A DNA stretch of 64,000 nt from Macrothele yani (taxonomy: Eukaryota > Arthropoda > Arachnida > Araneae > Macrothelidae), in NCBI GenBank assembly GCA_039090855.1, contig CM077027.1:106801187-106865186 (forward strand), in the 5' to 3' direction. Shown in pieces: positions 9,123 through 20,362 of this stretch. The number at the start of each line of letters is the position of its first letter. Within the stretch, counting starts at the first letter, position 1. The notes below the pieces were generated by a model. It saw nothing but the letters and a program-made list of their open reading frames with translations. It searched no databases and had not been told where the DNA came from. The position numbers and the translations under genes were made by a program.

Positions 9123-11165
9123 TTGGGCCCTTATCCATTATCAACTAAAACTAAGTCTCGTTATATTTTAGTTGTTACAGATCATTTTTCTAAATGGGTG
9201 GAAGCATTCTCCATTAAAACAGCTACTGCTGATGTAATATGTGATACTCTAATACATAATGTTTTTATTCGTTTTGGCTGTCCCCGTACCGTAGTCTCGG
9301 ACCACGGGGTTCAGTTCATTTCGGAGTTATTTGAGCGAATATGTGCAAGGCTTCAAATCAAACATAAATTCATAAGTCCATATCACCCCCAAGCCAGTCC
9401 GGCTGAGCGTGTGAATAGAACACAACTAAAGATGATCTCAACCTTTATTGGTAATAATCATGAGCGTTGGGACGCACATGTTGAAATGTTTTGTTTCGCC
9501 CTTCGCTCATCATTTCATGAATCAACGCGGCTTACGCCCGCTGAACTTTTTCTAGGGCGCAAAATCCGCACCCCTTTTGAGAATTTAACTGGCATTATCG
9601 ATGAGATCAACCAAAGACCAACACCTGATTCTGTAAAAGTACTTGCGCAAAAGGCACGGACTACTATCAGTCGAGCTCAATTAAGCCAAGCTAGGCACTA
9701 TAATGAGAAACGGAGGGAACCAGATCTCGCAGTTGGAAATCTGGTCTTATTGGAAACTCATTTCCAATCCTCCGTTGCACACACATTCGTTAAAAAAGTT
9801 GCACCTTTATATGAAGGCCCCTTTGAATTGGTAGAAGTATATAATAATAATGTCATATTAAAGAAGCCAGATGGCTCCCTACATTCTGACCATGTGCAGC
9901 AATGTAGGAAATGGGTTATTAGAAGCACTGGTGCAATTATTAACCCTAAATCTAGTAGGAATCCTCAGGCAGAGGGTGAGACTTCACAAGTATGTATAAA
10001 TGATGATGAAATTATTGACCCCACCCCTGTCCTGTCCGATTGGCTACCTTCGTCTGAGCCGGTCTTTGATTCTACTCTTAACGATTTACATTCTGACATT
10101 ATTCCATTCACCCGGGGTGCTGTCATTATTTCAACTCCTCCGTCTCCGGCCTTTCCAAAAGACGAGAGTTCTAGTGCTTCCAGTTCATCTGGATATTCTT
10201 GTCGTGTGCAACGAGGTTCTTTTTCATCTGTTTCTCATACTCCAATCGCTTCATTTACTGCACGCATAGTGCCTCTCTTTGGTTTTCAATCAAGAAACTT
10301 AAAACGTACAAGAACTGACTTTTTTTCTTCAGATAGTTCTATCTCTCCTGTGCCTAAAAGAATCGTACCTCTCGCTGAATCTGAATCATCGGACAATATT
10401 CTTGAGGTTCTTCAGTCTCCAAGAACAAAAATCTTTCCTTCTGTTTCTGCTGAGCAGCTGCCTACTTAAGGAACGTTTGATCACTCTGCAGTAGGGCAAA
10501 AACGTCCTCTTTCGCCATCTGTGCCATTTCAACCTAAAAAGCGTCCGCCGCCTGACTTTTCCCCTCCTGTTCCACACTCTCCTAGTGCAACTTCTAGTGT
10601 TGTGCTACAATCCAGACATAGAGTCCAGCATTTGCATGCGCCAGGTTTTTGTTCTTGGAATCTTCGCTCTGCACGGACGGAGCATATATCATCCTCCACC
10701 GTTCCTCGTCGTTCACGGAAGCGCCCTTCAAGTTTCATACCGCTTCTTCGACCACCAAAGAAACGACCTGATCTTCATCCTTCTCAGATTCTGGGTTCGT
10801 CTCCAAACCAGTCTGAGACCTCCTTGATCCAGCCTGAGACCTCCTTGATCCAGCCTGAGACCACCTTAATCTAGCCTGAGACCTCCTTGATCCAGCCTAA
10901 GACCTCCTTGATCCAGCCTGAGACCTCTTCGATCCAGCCTGAGACCTCTTCGTTCCAGCCTGAGACTTCCTTGCGACAGCCTGATGACCTTGCCTCTTCT
11001 GGTCAGCTTGCCTTGTCCGCGGGAATTCCTGAAACATCCCGGCTATCCAGTGACTTGCAACCTCAGCCTGCAAAGCGTGAGGCTTCGAGAGTTCCGTTGT
11101 CGCCCCGACAACAACATAAGCGTGTCAACACACGGATCTTTTTGACTAGAAAAAGGTACTGTTAA
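9123..11165 (+). pseudogene. Ty3/Gypsy integrase with long repetitive C-terminal extension
   Basis: The frame opens inside the integrase at GPYPLSTKTKSRY. The catalytic triad is visible: VTDHFSKWVEAF (first Asp), VSDHGVQF (second Asp) and ASPAERVNR (Glu), followed by the LGRKIRTPF and YEGPFELV segments of the Gypsy C-terminal domain. No chromodomain was seen. The same frame continues as a Pro/Ser/Thr-rich extension to 11163, broken only by TAA at 10467-10469 and TAG at 10872-10874. Near 10810-10985 it has about nine 21-bp repeats encoding PETSLIQ-like heptads. The element is truncated at its 5' end. Confidence 0.85.
10810..10985 (+). repeat. 21-bp minisatellite within the Gypsy frame
   Basis: About nine copies of a unit resembling CCTGAGACCTCCTTGATCC lie head to tail and encode a 7-residue repeat (PETSLIQ, PETSSIQ, PETSFQ variants). 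The unit length keeps the frame. One unit carries the TAG stop. Confidence 0.85.
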
Positions 11166-12680
11166 CTTTTGACAAACTTTGAGAACAGTATCTATAAAAA
11201 CTATTTATTTGAACTTTTCTGTCCTCAAGAAAAACCAAAATCACTGAACTTTTATCACAAAATGTGAAGACAAACAGATATCATAGAACTTTGCCTTATA
11301 AAGGCCATTTATTTGAACTTTTCTCTGCGCTCAAAATATCACAGAACTTTTTTTTACAGACTTTGAAGACACAATATCGCATGCATTATCTTGTCAGTAT
11401 GTAATGTTTTTTTTTTTTTTTTTTTTTTTGATGTGGCGCCACAATAATTTTTTTTTAGTACAAAAATGTTTATCAATTCATTTTGTGCATGTTGTCTTTT
11501 CGGCATAACATGAAATCAGCATTGCCTTTGTTGATATTTATAAAGATTTCACTCCCAGGATAGGGTTTTCCAGGGTTTCCCCTATCCCATCTAACAATTC
11601 GATGTGCGAATGCATGGGAGTAGTTCGAAGTCGGCCCTGGCCGCCAAGTGCTCAGTTAAAGGGTTTTGTGTTGTTGTTCCATGTCTAACCTTTTTGTGTG
11701 CTTGACACTTGTTGAGTTGGTGTTGAATTTTTTTTCTGCAAGTGCAGTTTTTTTCTCAACTAACTGAATTTACACTATATTAAAATTTTGACTATTCAAT
11801 TAACTTAGTTTGAATGTTTTGTCTTCCCTGAGAAGTTATCAGGAGTGGACGAGTGTGTAAATTAACCACGTTAAAAATGTGGTAGTTTTTTTTTCCTGCT
11901 ATACGCAGTTTTTTTACTACTATGCTACTTATATGTATATTGATGAGTGTTCTCCACACGTATTGACAAAGTATTTATCACGAAGTATAAAATGAAGATT
12001 TGAAATCGTACAGAAAGTGTTCTATGAATGTTTATTGAAATATTGATGTCTACAGACTATATGTACTGAGAAGTCAGTTACAGCAACAGATCAACAAATC
12101 TCATCTATTTTGTAAGTTCTTATCTGAAAGGTTGAATGAATGATTAGATTGTTTGAAAGGATACCTCTACAAAATTGATAGGGTTTTGGCAAAAAAAAAA
12201 AATTACGAGGGAGACGATGTGACGTATATTCTAGATTAACTTTCCTTTTTTAGTTTCTTTCCCTATGTAAATCTTGAGTTTATTCTCTGAATTCTTCACG
12301 CTTAACGAAATATCTTTTCTCTCAAATGAATGCGTTTGGCAACACAACTGAGGTTGAATGCACGTGACGTATGCATGTTATAAGATAAGAACAAGGGATA
12401 AAAAGCGACGACTGAACTGTTGTATGAGGGGTGTTATTGAGAGCGATTATTGAGAGCGATTATTACGAGCATTGTACCGTCGAGAGAGTTGTATGAGAAC
12501 GTTGTATTATGAACTTATGATTATTGAAAAGAGTGTGGTGATGATGTGTGGAGAGTGTAGTGCATTCCATCGTGAATAAAGGACATTTTCCGTAAGTTGA
12601 CTTCTGTTGTTTCGTCTGGCCGTTAAGGTTTGTTTCATTTAGGAATTATTTTCTAGTGTATTGACGTGTTAAAACAGCGT
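11166..12680 (+). other. Gypsy 3' noncoding region and probable 3' LTR
   Basis: A purine-rich tract (GAGGGAGACGA) near 12208-12218 is followed by TGTGACGTATATTC, a plausible polypurine tract and LTR start. A TATA-like GGATAAAAAG near 12395 and an AATAAA near 12575 fit an LTR promoter and polyadenylation signal. The LTR would end near 12675 (TTAAAACA). Without a 5' LTR these limits are inferred. Poly-T runs occur near 11407-11429. Confidence 0.4.
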
Positions 12681-12967
12681 AAAGGTCAAGACCTCTTTCA
12701 CGCTATAACGCCAATAACGTTCTTCTTCAGTGTGCCCCTGGGTTGATGTCTTTTGTCCAAGCCAGATGTAGGTATCAGTTTCTTCTAAATTTTCTCTTCA
12801 ACTTCCAAATCTTCAGTTCTTGTCAACGCATTGTGCATCCACTTGGTTTTTCGGAATTGCTTCTACAAAATGGCTTAAAAACTCCTTTCTGTATCAGAGA
12901 GTGCTAATCATAATCAAGATTATTCACATAATTCCCAATTTCCCAGTAACGAGTACAGATTTATATA

Positions 12968-14420
12968 CACTCATCGTCGAAAAAATAGTTGCACCGAGAA
13001 GGACTTGTTGGATTGCAATGCTATTCGGGAGGAAGGTAAAAGTTTCCAGGAACAATAAGTGACTAAACATTGAGACTAATATGTGCAATATTTATTGAGC
13101 TACGCGCCAATAAGTAGTGTCTCTCAGTATGACGTCGGAAAGCCATGTTTGCTCACACAGCATGCCAGACGTCTCGGCAGGGAGTTGTACAGGTTCCAAA
13201 TGGTGTCCTGTGATAAGCTATCCCATGCAGCTTGAATCTTTTCACGCAGTTCCTGCAGATTGTGCAGTAGGGCTGGAGTGTGGATAGCTCGTCGAAAAAC
13301 ATCCCACACATTTTGAATCGGCAATAGGTCTAGCGATGTAGCTAGCCATGGCAGAGTGTCAGTGTCTTGAATGCAAGCTGTCGAGACAGCAGCAGTATTC
13401 GCGCGAGCGTTGTCTTGTTGGAAAATCGCACCGGAGTGATCGTTCATAAAAGTTATGGCCACTGGTTGCAGGACCTCATTAACGTGACGTTGGGCTGTCA
13501 AACTGCATGTAATGAACACCAAAGGTAATCTGGCATCGTAGCCAATTGCGCCCCACACCATGACACCTGGCCTTCTGGACGTGTGACGCTCGACAACAAA
13601 CCCTTCATCTTGCCGCTAACCATGGGCCTCCAAACACGGATTGGTTGGTCGTCTCCTTCAAGATAAAAGCGGGACTTGTCGCTGAAGTTCCTATGCTGCC
13701 ATTCTGTGTGGCTCCATGTCAGTCTGGTACGACACCATTGCAGTGTTTGGCGATGATGCAATGATGTTAAGGGCAGTGGTTGAAAAGGTCTGCGGGCGTG
13801 TAGTCCTACGCCGTGCAGCCGTCTGCCAATAGTCCTGTCACTTATCGGACGATGCATGGAGGTCACCACTTCTCGTTGAATATCCGGAATCGTGGCTGTT
13901 GGGTCACTCCGCGCATGTCGAGCAACCCGTCGGTCCTCTCTCTCCGTGGTTCGCATAGGTCTCCTAGACCCTTCCTGTCGCTGCTGCGTGCCTTGATCTA
14001 TACACCACCGCCAACAGCGTGCTATGGTGATATCCGCACGACAGGTATAGCAGGCAATACGGCAATAAAACCATCCTGCTTCCCGGAGCCTAACGATGCG
14101 GCCCCTCTCGAACTCCTGCAACTGCTCGAATTGCTTCCCAACTTTTCTCCGAGGCATACTTCACTTGCAAAGGATGTAAACAATACAACAGCACGAGTCA
14201 GATTGGCAAGCACGCTCAAGGAGACGATCTTATATAGCCGGTCAGGTACAATGCTACGACCCTTCCTTGCTGGCGACACATGCGCGGCCGAGCGTGATAC
14301 TTGAGCCATTTGCATGTATCACGATGTCAAAGCTACCCGTCAAGTTTCATTCTTGTCATTTTCTTCCTTCTGAGTGCAACTATTTTTTTTTTATTTATTT
14401 TTTTTTTTTGACGATGAGTG
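12968..14420 (-). mobile_element. Tc1-like element with terminal inverted repeats
   Basis: Both ends begin CACTCATCGTC read inward and are flanked by TA (12966-12967 and 14421-14422). Further in, both ends share ATAGTTGCAC. The right end has an A/T-rich expansion between these blocks. The element is about 1.45 kb and holds one transposase on the minus strand. Confidence 0.9.
13124..14157 (-). pseudogene. Tc1-like transposase, frameshifted and catalytically altered
   Basis: The start at 14157 (MPRRKVGKQFEQLQEFERGR) matches the usual start of this lineage. Two helix-turn-helix halves follow, with GSRRPMRTTEREDRR between them, then NFSDKSRFYL with the first Asp. A frame change between about 13498 and 13561 leads to the C-terminal half with QQDNARANTAAV (second Asp) and SLDLLPIQNVWD. 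The expected Glu in PIE is Gln here, so catalysis should be lost even if the frame were whole. The protein ends KHGFPTSY. Confidence 0.88.
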
Positions 14421-14539
14421 TAAATCTTGCTTTCTCTGCTCCTAGTGCAGGTTTGACAAATTTCTTTTAATCGGGATGCAGTAACAATTATGATAATGAC
14501 CATTATATTTTCAAATTTTCTCGATGCGGAAATTGCTTT

Positions 14540-14645
14540 CTAGAAACGGTTCGACCTTTCTTCGTCGAAAGTGGGATTCGAACCCACATTTTCGTACTAC
14601 GGAATGGAAGTTCTCTCAATTGAACTACACCGGCAAGCTTATTGC
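14540..14645 (-). mobile_element. tRNA-derived SINE head (family 3)
   Basis: On the minus strand the segment reads GCCGGTGTAGTTCAATTGAG, then later GTGGGTTCGAATCCCAC, giving A-box-like and B-box sequences in tRNA spacing. A decayed second copy of the same head lies at about 14880-14960. Confidence 0.65.
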
Positions 14646-14874
14646 TGCTTCATTGTCTATTTAACGCATACGGCACATCACTCCACCCTTGAGAAAGGTG
14701 GGGCCACGAATTTGCTCTGCAGGTTTGGGGTCGACAAACAGCAACACTCGGCGACCATTTCATTGCAAAAGTATGGATTTATTATTTCGAAACGTTGTGC
14801 GGAAGGATCATCGCACAATTGTTTTTCCAACCTCTCTGCTAGGAAATCCTTTTTCGTTCGTGTGCCCGTATAAC

Positions 14875-14970
14875 CTTTCTTTGCCGGTGGTGATTTTCGA
14901 AACCACATCTTCCTAATCCGGAGCGGCTATTCTTCGAGTTGAATACGCCAGCAGGATTATCTATGCTACA
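14875..14970 (-). mobile_element. Second, decayed family 3 SINE head
   Basis: The minus-strand order CGTATTCAACTCGAAGAATA ... GGTTTCGAAAATCACCACC matches the family 3 head about 330 bp upstream, but the B box is degraded. Confidence 0.5.
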
Positions 14971-15049
14971 TTGTTCATTTGTCCCCTACATCACAAGCAG
15001 CTTAATAATGAGATTGACTTCTCAGGAGATGTCAATATCGCCAGCAGTC

Positions 15050-15183
15050 GAAATGCTTCCAGGACTGTTGTACCTAAAAACTTCTCCCTTCCCTGGAACC
15101 AGTGGCTCTAAAATAGGGACGGGCGACTGGTTATAGCCCACTGAGTTTCTCACGGTGGTAGTTAAACCTCCAACCAAAAACAA
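15050..15183 (+). mobile_element. Headless fragment of SINE family 1
   Basis: The body CCCTGGAACCAGTGGCTCTA, then AATAGGGACGGGCGA and GTTAAACCTCC, matches the non-tRNA part of the family 1 copies at 440 and 36391. The tRNA head is absent. Confidence 0.75.
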
Positions 15184-15244
15184 AAAGTGCCCAGAAACCA
15201 GCTTTTTCAATCTGGCGTTTGTTCTTAGCTTCGCAGCTAGTGCC

Positions 15245-15330
15245 TGAATGTAGCTTAATTGGGAAAGCATTCAGCTCCGGAGCAGAAGGATGAGGGTTGG
15301 ATCTTCGTCACCGGCAAATATGTGTTTTCA
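15245..15330 (+). mobile_element. tRNA-like SINE head (family 4)
   Basis: TGTAGCTTAATTGGGAAAGC is followed after about 25 bases by GAGGGTTGGATCTTCGTCACC, the spacing of a tRNA D arm and T arm. The T-arm B box is altered (GGTTGGATC), so I read this as a SINE head rather than a gene. Confidence 0.5.
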
Positions 15331-15416
15331 CAATGGCGCCCGAATGTTAAAATGGATCTGCGGGCCGTGAGGCTCTTCAAAAAATGCGTGACGTTCCTTT
15401 CGAAAATAAAACGACC

Positions 15417-15418
<2 letters not shown>

Positions 15419-15449
<31 letters not shown>
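15419..15449 (+). repeat. (CT)n microsatellite
   Basis: An uninterrupted CT dinucleotide run of about 15 units. Confidence 0.95.
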
Positions 15450-15451
<2 letters not shown>

Positions 15452-15890
15452 AATCTGAGATAGAGAAAGAGGGGGGGAAGTATTGTTTTATTTAAATTCC
15501 GTCAGGGTCAGTCTTTTTACGTATGATAGTGGTTAAATAAAAACTGACTCTTGGTTTCTGGCATTAACATATTTGCAATTCAACATTTATATCAGCATCC
15601 TGTGTTATAAATGGAATATTTTTATTTAAAAAGTGTTAGTCACTCTTGGCTTTAAAAGAAAAACCACCCATAAATTCAAAGATTTCCATAACTTAAAAAC
15701 ATTTTCATTGCTGAAAAACGATTTTATAAGACTTAAGTTGTTTTTACTTTTTTGGTTTCGGGGGTTTAGCGTAAATTGATATGTAGCTGTTCTTATATTC
15801 AATAATGGCACTTCACCAAATTTTTTGGTATTAGTAATATTTTTTTGCGGCAAGACAGGGACTACCTATGAAAAAAAAGTATTTGATATA
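15450..15890. other. AT-rich spacer
   Basis: Nothing is recognised apart from weak open frames of low complexity. Confidence 0.45.
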
Positions 15891-17170
15891 CGAGGATTGT
15901 ATTGAAAGGGTGGGCATAACGTTTTCATTAACAGACAGAGGTCGTTTAAATTGCACATGTTGGTAGAGTAATACCTCATCTAGAGTAACCCTTCTTTTTC
16001 ATTACATGTAAATAATGGATTCCAAGCAGAAGCAACCTGCCGTCATCGAGTTCCAGACGAAGGAAGGGTGCAGCCTGCCCGACATCCACAGAACTTTACA
16101 GAATGTTTACGGAGATGACACCATTGGCAAGAGCAATCCACACAGACTGGCGAAGAAATTTAAAGAGGGAGAAACCAGCATTGAAGACAAACCACGCAGT
16201 GGGAGACCATCATCTGCGACCACTGACACGAATCGTCAGCGAGTTGATGAATTGATTCCAGCGGAGGGACGAGTCACAATCCGTGAGCTTGTTGCACAAC
16301 TGGACTGTGTTCAAAATGCCATACACAAGATGGTGGAAGACTTTGGGTATCGGAAAGTGTTTGTAAAATGAGTACCTGGGTAGTTGATACCTGATTTAGA
16401 AGAGAGGAGGGTGGGAGTCTGCTCTAATCTGCTGGAAGCGTTTGAAGCCAATGAAGATACATTGGTTTTCGATCTGCTGACAGGGGATGAAACGTTAGCA
16501 TGCCTTTACGATCCGGAAACGAAGAATCAATCCATGGAATGACGTCACACCTCTTCACCAAGGCCTAAGAAGTTCAACAGCCAGCGATCAGCACAGAAAG
16601 TCATGGTGACTATTTTTTGGGATGGCAGGGGTGTCATTCTTCTTGATTATGTGGAACGTGGCCGTAACGTTACCAGCGAGCGGTACATTGAGACACTCAA
16701 GAAGCTTAGAGAAGCCATAAGGAGGATGAGACTGAACAAGAATATGAAAAAGATCCACATTCACCATGACAACTGGTAGAGACCGCACACATCTTTGGCA
16801 ACAAATCAGACAAACAGAAAATTAAAAATTAGGCTGGTCGGTGGTCCCCCATCCACCCTACAGCCCAGATCTGGCGCCCTTCGACTTCCATCTGTTCCGT
16901 CCAATAAATGACAGTCTCCGGGGACAATGATTTGATGACACAGACGAGAGTGGCTGTGAAGAAGTGGGTACACACCTATATTTTTTCAAAGAGGATTCGA
17001 GAGTTGGGTTCAACGATGGCGCAAATGCATTGCTTGTGCGAGGAGACTATGCTGAGTAGTACCTTTGTATAGAGAAAGAGTTACTTTACCGACATGTGCA
17101 ATTTAAACGACTTCTGTCAGTTAACAAAAAACGTTATGCCCACTTTTGCATTACTTTCGGTACAACCCTC
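15891..17170 (+). mobile_element. Mariner element (copy 1)
   Basis: Both ends start CGAGG(A/G)TTGTA read inward, share GTGGGCATAACGTTTT further in, and are flanked by TA at 15889-15890 and 17171-17172. The element is about 1.28 kb, the normal size for mariner. A second, more damaged member of the same family lies at 32891-34863 in the other orientation. Confidence 0.92.
16015..17060 (+). pseudogene. Broken mariner transposase
   Basis: The start at 16015 (MDSKQKQPAVIEFQTKEGC) opens a 118-codon N-terminal half with the paired-type helix-turn-helix and the linker GRPSSATTDTNRQRVDELI, ending in a stop at 16369-16371. Decayed sequence beyond it still gives LLTGDETLACLYDPETKNQS (first Asp, near 16480), IHIHHDN (second Asp, near 16760) and the PDLAPFDFHLF region (third Asp, near 16870). 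Stops and small indels are numerous. Confidence 0.85.
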
Positions 17171-17799
17171 GTAGATATCAATTACAAAGAACATTAAATG
17201 CTGTGACTGGAGGAAGGGTCACTCATGTCTGATCCCGGTTACGGACGCCAGGAGCTTGCGACTCTGACCAGTCGGGCATCGGGGCAGCAATGGTCGGAGT
17301 CGCTTTTGTCTCCTGTGGTGTGTACGTGCTTCTTCAGGACTTCGAAATTCAATGGAATTTATACAAATTTTATGAGAAATAGAAATTTGAATGAGTTCGT
17401 GCAGGATAGTGTAGTGCTTAGAAAAAAGAGAGCTAATTGATCGACATGATAAGAGATATTAGACGTTTTGAAGAGTTTGTCTTGAAATTGTTCCTGGAAA
17501 GCTGTAGAAACTGCTAAATTGATATTTGTTAGAAAAAAGACACCTTCCCCTTCTCCCTCCAAATTCAATATTTCAGAATGTCCGTTAGGAGTCACCCGAA
17601 ATATCACGCCATGCTCGGTGTTTGTTAAGACGCCATTAACATGGTAAATGAATCTACGTGCAGTATTCACTTGAATTCTTTTTTTAATGCTGGGGATAGC
17701 AATATCAGCGTCATGTAAAATGTACATGAACGGAACTTTTTGCCAAACATTTCTGCCAAACATTTCAAATCTTGCCCCTCCCCCCCCCATCCTATTAAA
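17171..17799 (-). other. Spacer holding an unexplained minus-strand frame (about 17359-17790)
   Basis: A minus-strand frame of about 140 codons runs from the edge of the next Tc1 to 17359, without low complexity or transposase motifs. Its first 40 codons belong to the Tc1 terminal repeat, so the frame has no start of its own. A segment such as NTEHGVIFRVTPNGHSEIL looks protein-like, but I recognise no family. It may be an old exon, a retroelement scrap or chance. Confidence 0.25.
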
Positions 17800-19210
17800 C
17801 ACTGCTGGCCACCCAAAATGCAACGCCAAGAAGGAAGCATCCGATTGGCCTGAAATTCGCAGGATGCGTCGTCCGCGAGAGGACATGCAAACGATTAACA
17901 TTGCAGATCATATGCAATTCATGTGCGCCCGGCGTTCCACCGAGAAGCACTATAAAAAGGGTGCACAGAAGGCGGGGTGTAAGTAGTGGAAGTGTGTTAT
18001 GCTGCTGGACCTGTGTGTGGGAAGCTTCCTGATGCCTCGTCGCAGAGTACTGCAGTCATTCCAGCACTTTTCGGAGTTTGACAGAGGATGAGTAGTGGCT
18101 TATTGCGACAGCAGTTTATCGTACCGAGACATCGGCATCCGTGTGGGACGACATCCAGCCACAGTGAGGCGAGTATGGATTCGGTGGGTGCAGGACGGAC
18201 GGACGGACCGACGTGAACGATGGCCCCAGTCGCGGCACACCACCGAACGAATGGACCGGCATGTTGTGCGGCGAGCATTAACGACTTGCACCGCCACATC
18301 ACGAACGTTAGCGCAGGAATTAGGGTGTGTTGCGCAACAACCTGTGTCAGCACGTACCGTTCGACGTCGTCTGCAGGAGCGGAAACTTGTCGAACGGCGC
18401 CCATTGCTCCGATTACCATTGACGCTACACCACCGGTGAGTGCGGTGGCAGTGGGCCGTTGAACGCCGCACCTGGACTACGGAATGGCACACGACATTGT
18501 CTTCTCCGACGAATCCCGTTTCTGCCTGCAACACCACGATGGTCGGATCCGCGTGTGGCTGCACCGCGGCGAGAGACTGTATGACGCCTGCATTACGCAT
18601 CGCCATACGGGTCCGTTGCCTGGCGTTATGGTTTGCGGCGCAATTGGATATGACACCCGCACCCCTCTGGTACGTTTCGCCGGTACACTCAACACCCACC
18701 ACTACATCTCCTACCTATTGGAGCCTGTAGTCCTCCCTTACCTGCAGGACCTGCCAGCGGCCACGTTTCAACAGTACAATGCGCGCCCTCACGTAGCACG
18801 CATCGTGCAACAACTCTTCCCGGCCCACCAGGTGTCACTGCTGTCGTGGCCGGCCTGTTCTCCCGATACGTCGCCCATCATACACGTCTGGTCGCTGATC
18901 GGCAACCGAGTGGCCCGGCAAGCACCACCCGCGGCTACGCCTGATGAACTGTGATAACGTGTGGAAGCAGAGTGGACCGACATACCCCAAGCCCACATCC
19001 AAAGCCCCTTTCGTTCGATGCCGCGGCGTGTAACGTCCGTTATTGCCAGCCATGGGGGCCACACGAACTATAGATGTCTGCGTGTTCTGCAAGTAGCACG
19101 GGCCTGTAAGCTCAATCGTTTCATCTTTGTATCTGTTGTTATGTGTCCAGTAAATCTGGCTTTGCCATCTCGTGTCCTTCTTGGTGTTGCATTTTGGGTG
19201 GCCAGCAGTG
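17800..19210 (+). mobile_element. Tc1-like element with ~27-bp terminal inverted repeats
   Basis: Both ends read CACTGCTGGCCACCCAAAAT inward and continue as GCAAC. The right end is flanked by TA (19211-19212); the left flank has AA, probably TA changed by mutation. The element is about 1.41 kb. Confidence 0.92.
18031..18954 (+). pseudogene. Tc1-like transposase with two catalytic substitutions
   Basis: The N-terminal DNA-binding half (SYRDIGIRVGRHPATVRRVW) is followed by a frame change near 18440-18484. The catalytic half has VFSDESRFCL (first Asp intact), FQQYNARPHVARI where Asp is replaced by Tyr near 18775, and PDTSPIIHVW where Glu is replaced by Ile near 18880. With both sites lost the protein cannot cut DNA. 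The spacing between the altered sites is 34 residues, the classical Tc1 value. Confidence 0.88.
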
Positions 19211-19212
19211 TA

Positions 19213-20362
19213 GTTAGTCACTTTCTCATGATCAGAGTTTCACAATATTCTCGCAATATCTCTGATCTCCACAAATCTCTACTATAACTCTTTTCAATTT
19301 AGTCCATTTATTTTCTTCTGATTCACTGTCAGTAGAATATAATGGATTTTGTTTTTACATTTTGGCAACTGTCAACATTGGTAAAATGTAGAAGTTGTTC
19401 GAAGAAGTAATGTGCCGTTCCCTGAGAAAACCTTAAAAGTGAAATAACGAAATTTACATAACTAAACAGAAACTCAAAGGGAAGGCTAAAATAGAAGTAC
19501 ATAAGTACGTCACAAATAATATCTGAGAATTTTGTTTCTTTTGCATTTTAATGTAAATTTCATCAGCGTAATAATAAGCATTCGTCTAGTGAAGAAAATA
19601 ATTCGTTAAAAAATATAGTTAATTGTATGACATAAGGACAAATCTTGACTTTTCTCATGCATCGATTTGAGTTTCTTTGAGAGTCGTCCTAGAGCCTACT
19701 TCACACACTAACTGCCTATATATTATCTGTACGGAGCCAATGAAAAATTTATTATATTCGTATGGCACAAGAAGAGTTCTTCATGACAAAAATGACCTTT
19801 AACAAGGCTTGACAGGCAGCACGATTATGGAAAACTCCCAAGATAAGCGGAAAAACACTGAAGAAAAACCCCGGAATTTTAATCTTCCACTCACTTCCGT
19901 GGGCTATGTTTACTAAGGGATAACAGACCCTTTTTTTTTCTTGTGCTCACGAACAACAAGCAATCTCAGACGGTGATTATCGACTTAAACAGACTTGGCT
20001 TCAGGAGTTCAAGCGTTTTCATTATTCACTTTTCTCATGTATCGTGGTTTTAAGGAACTTTTTGTAAAAAATTGTTAAAGATATCTTATTACCGAGTATA
20101 ACTGAGGCCAAATTCTCCAGAGCATTTTATCGTCTTATCGGATCTTGCTGATGTAGGTGCAGGATAAAGATAAAAAAAGTAATTAAATTTGAAAATTATT
20201 TTTAAGAAAGAAGGAGAGAAGTAATTAAGTTTACAGTAAATCTTCTTAACCTACCATTGTTATCCTTAGCATAATACAATATCTAATGAACCACATGCGG
20301 CATTAAACAGGATTTGCAAAATCTCTGAATTTTCAGTTACTGCTTCAGGAAAATAACACATA
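19213..20362. other. AT-rich spacer, 1.15 kb
   Basis: No transposon termini, tRNA boxes or supported reading frame are visible. It is one of the longest unassigned stretches in the window. Confidence 0.5.

Noticed and set aside
18100..18702. 200-codon minus-strand frame over the Tc1 at 17800
   Set aside because: It is antisense to a recognised plus-strand transposase and has Arg/Cys/Val-rich shadow composition.
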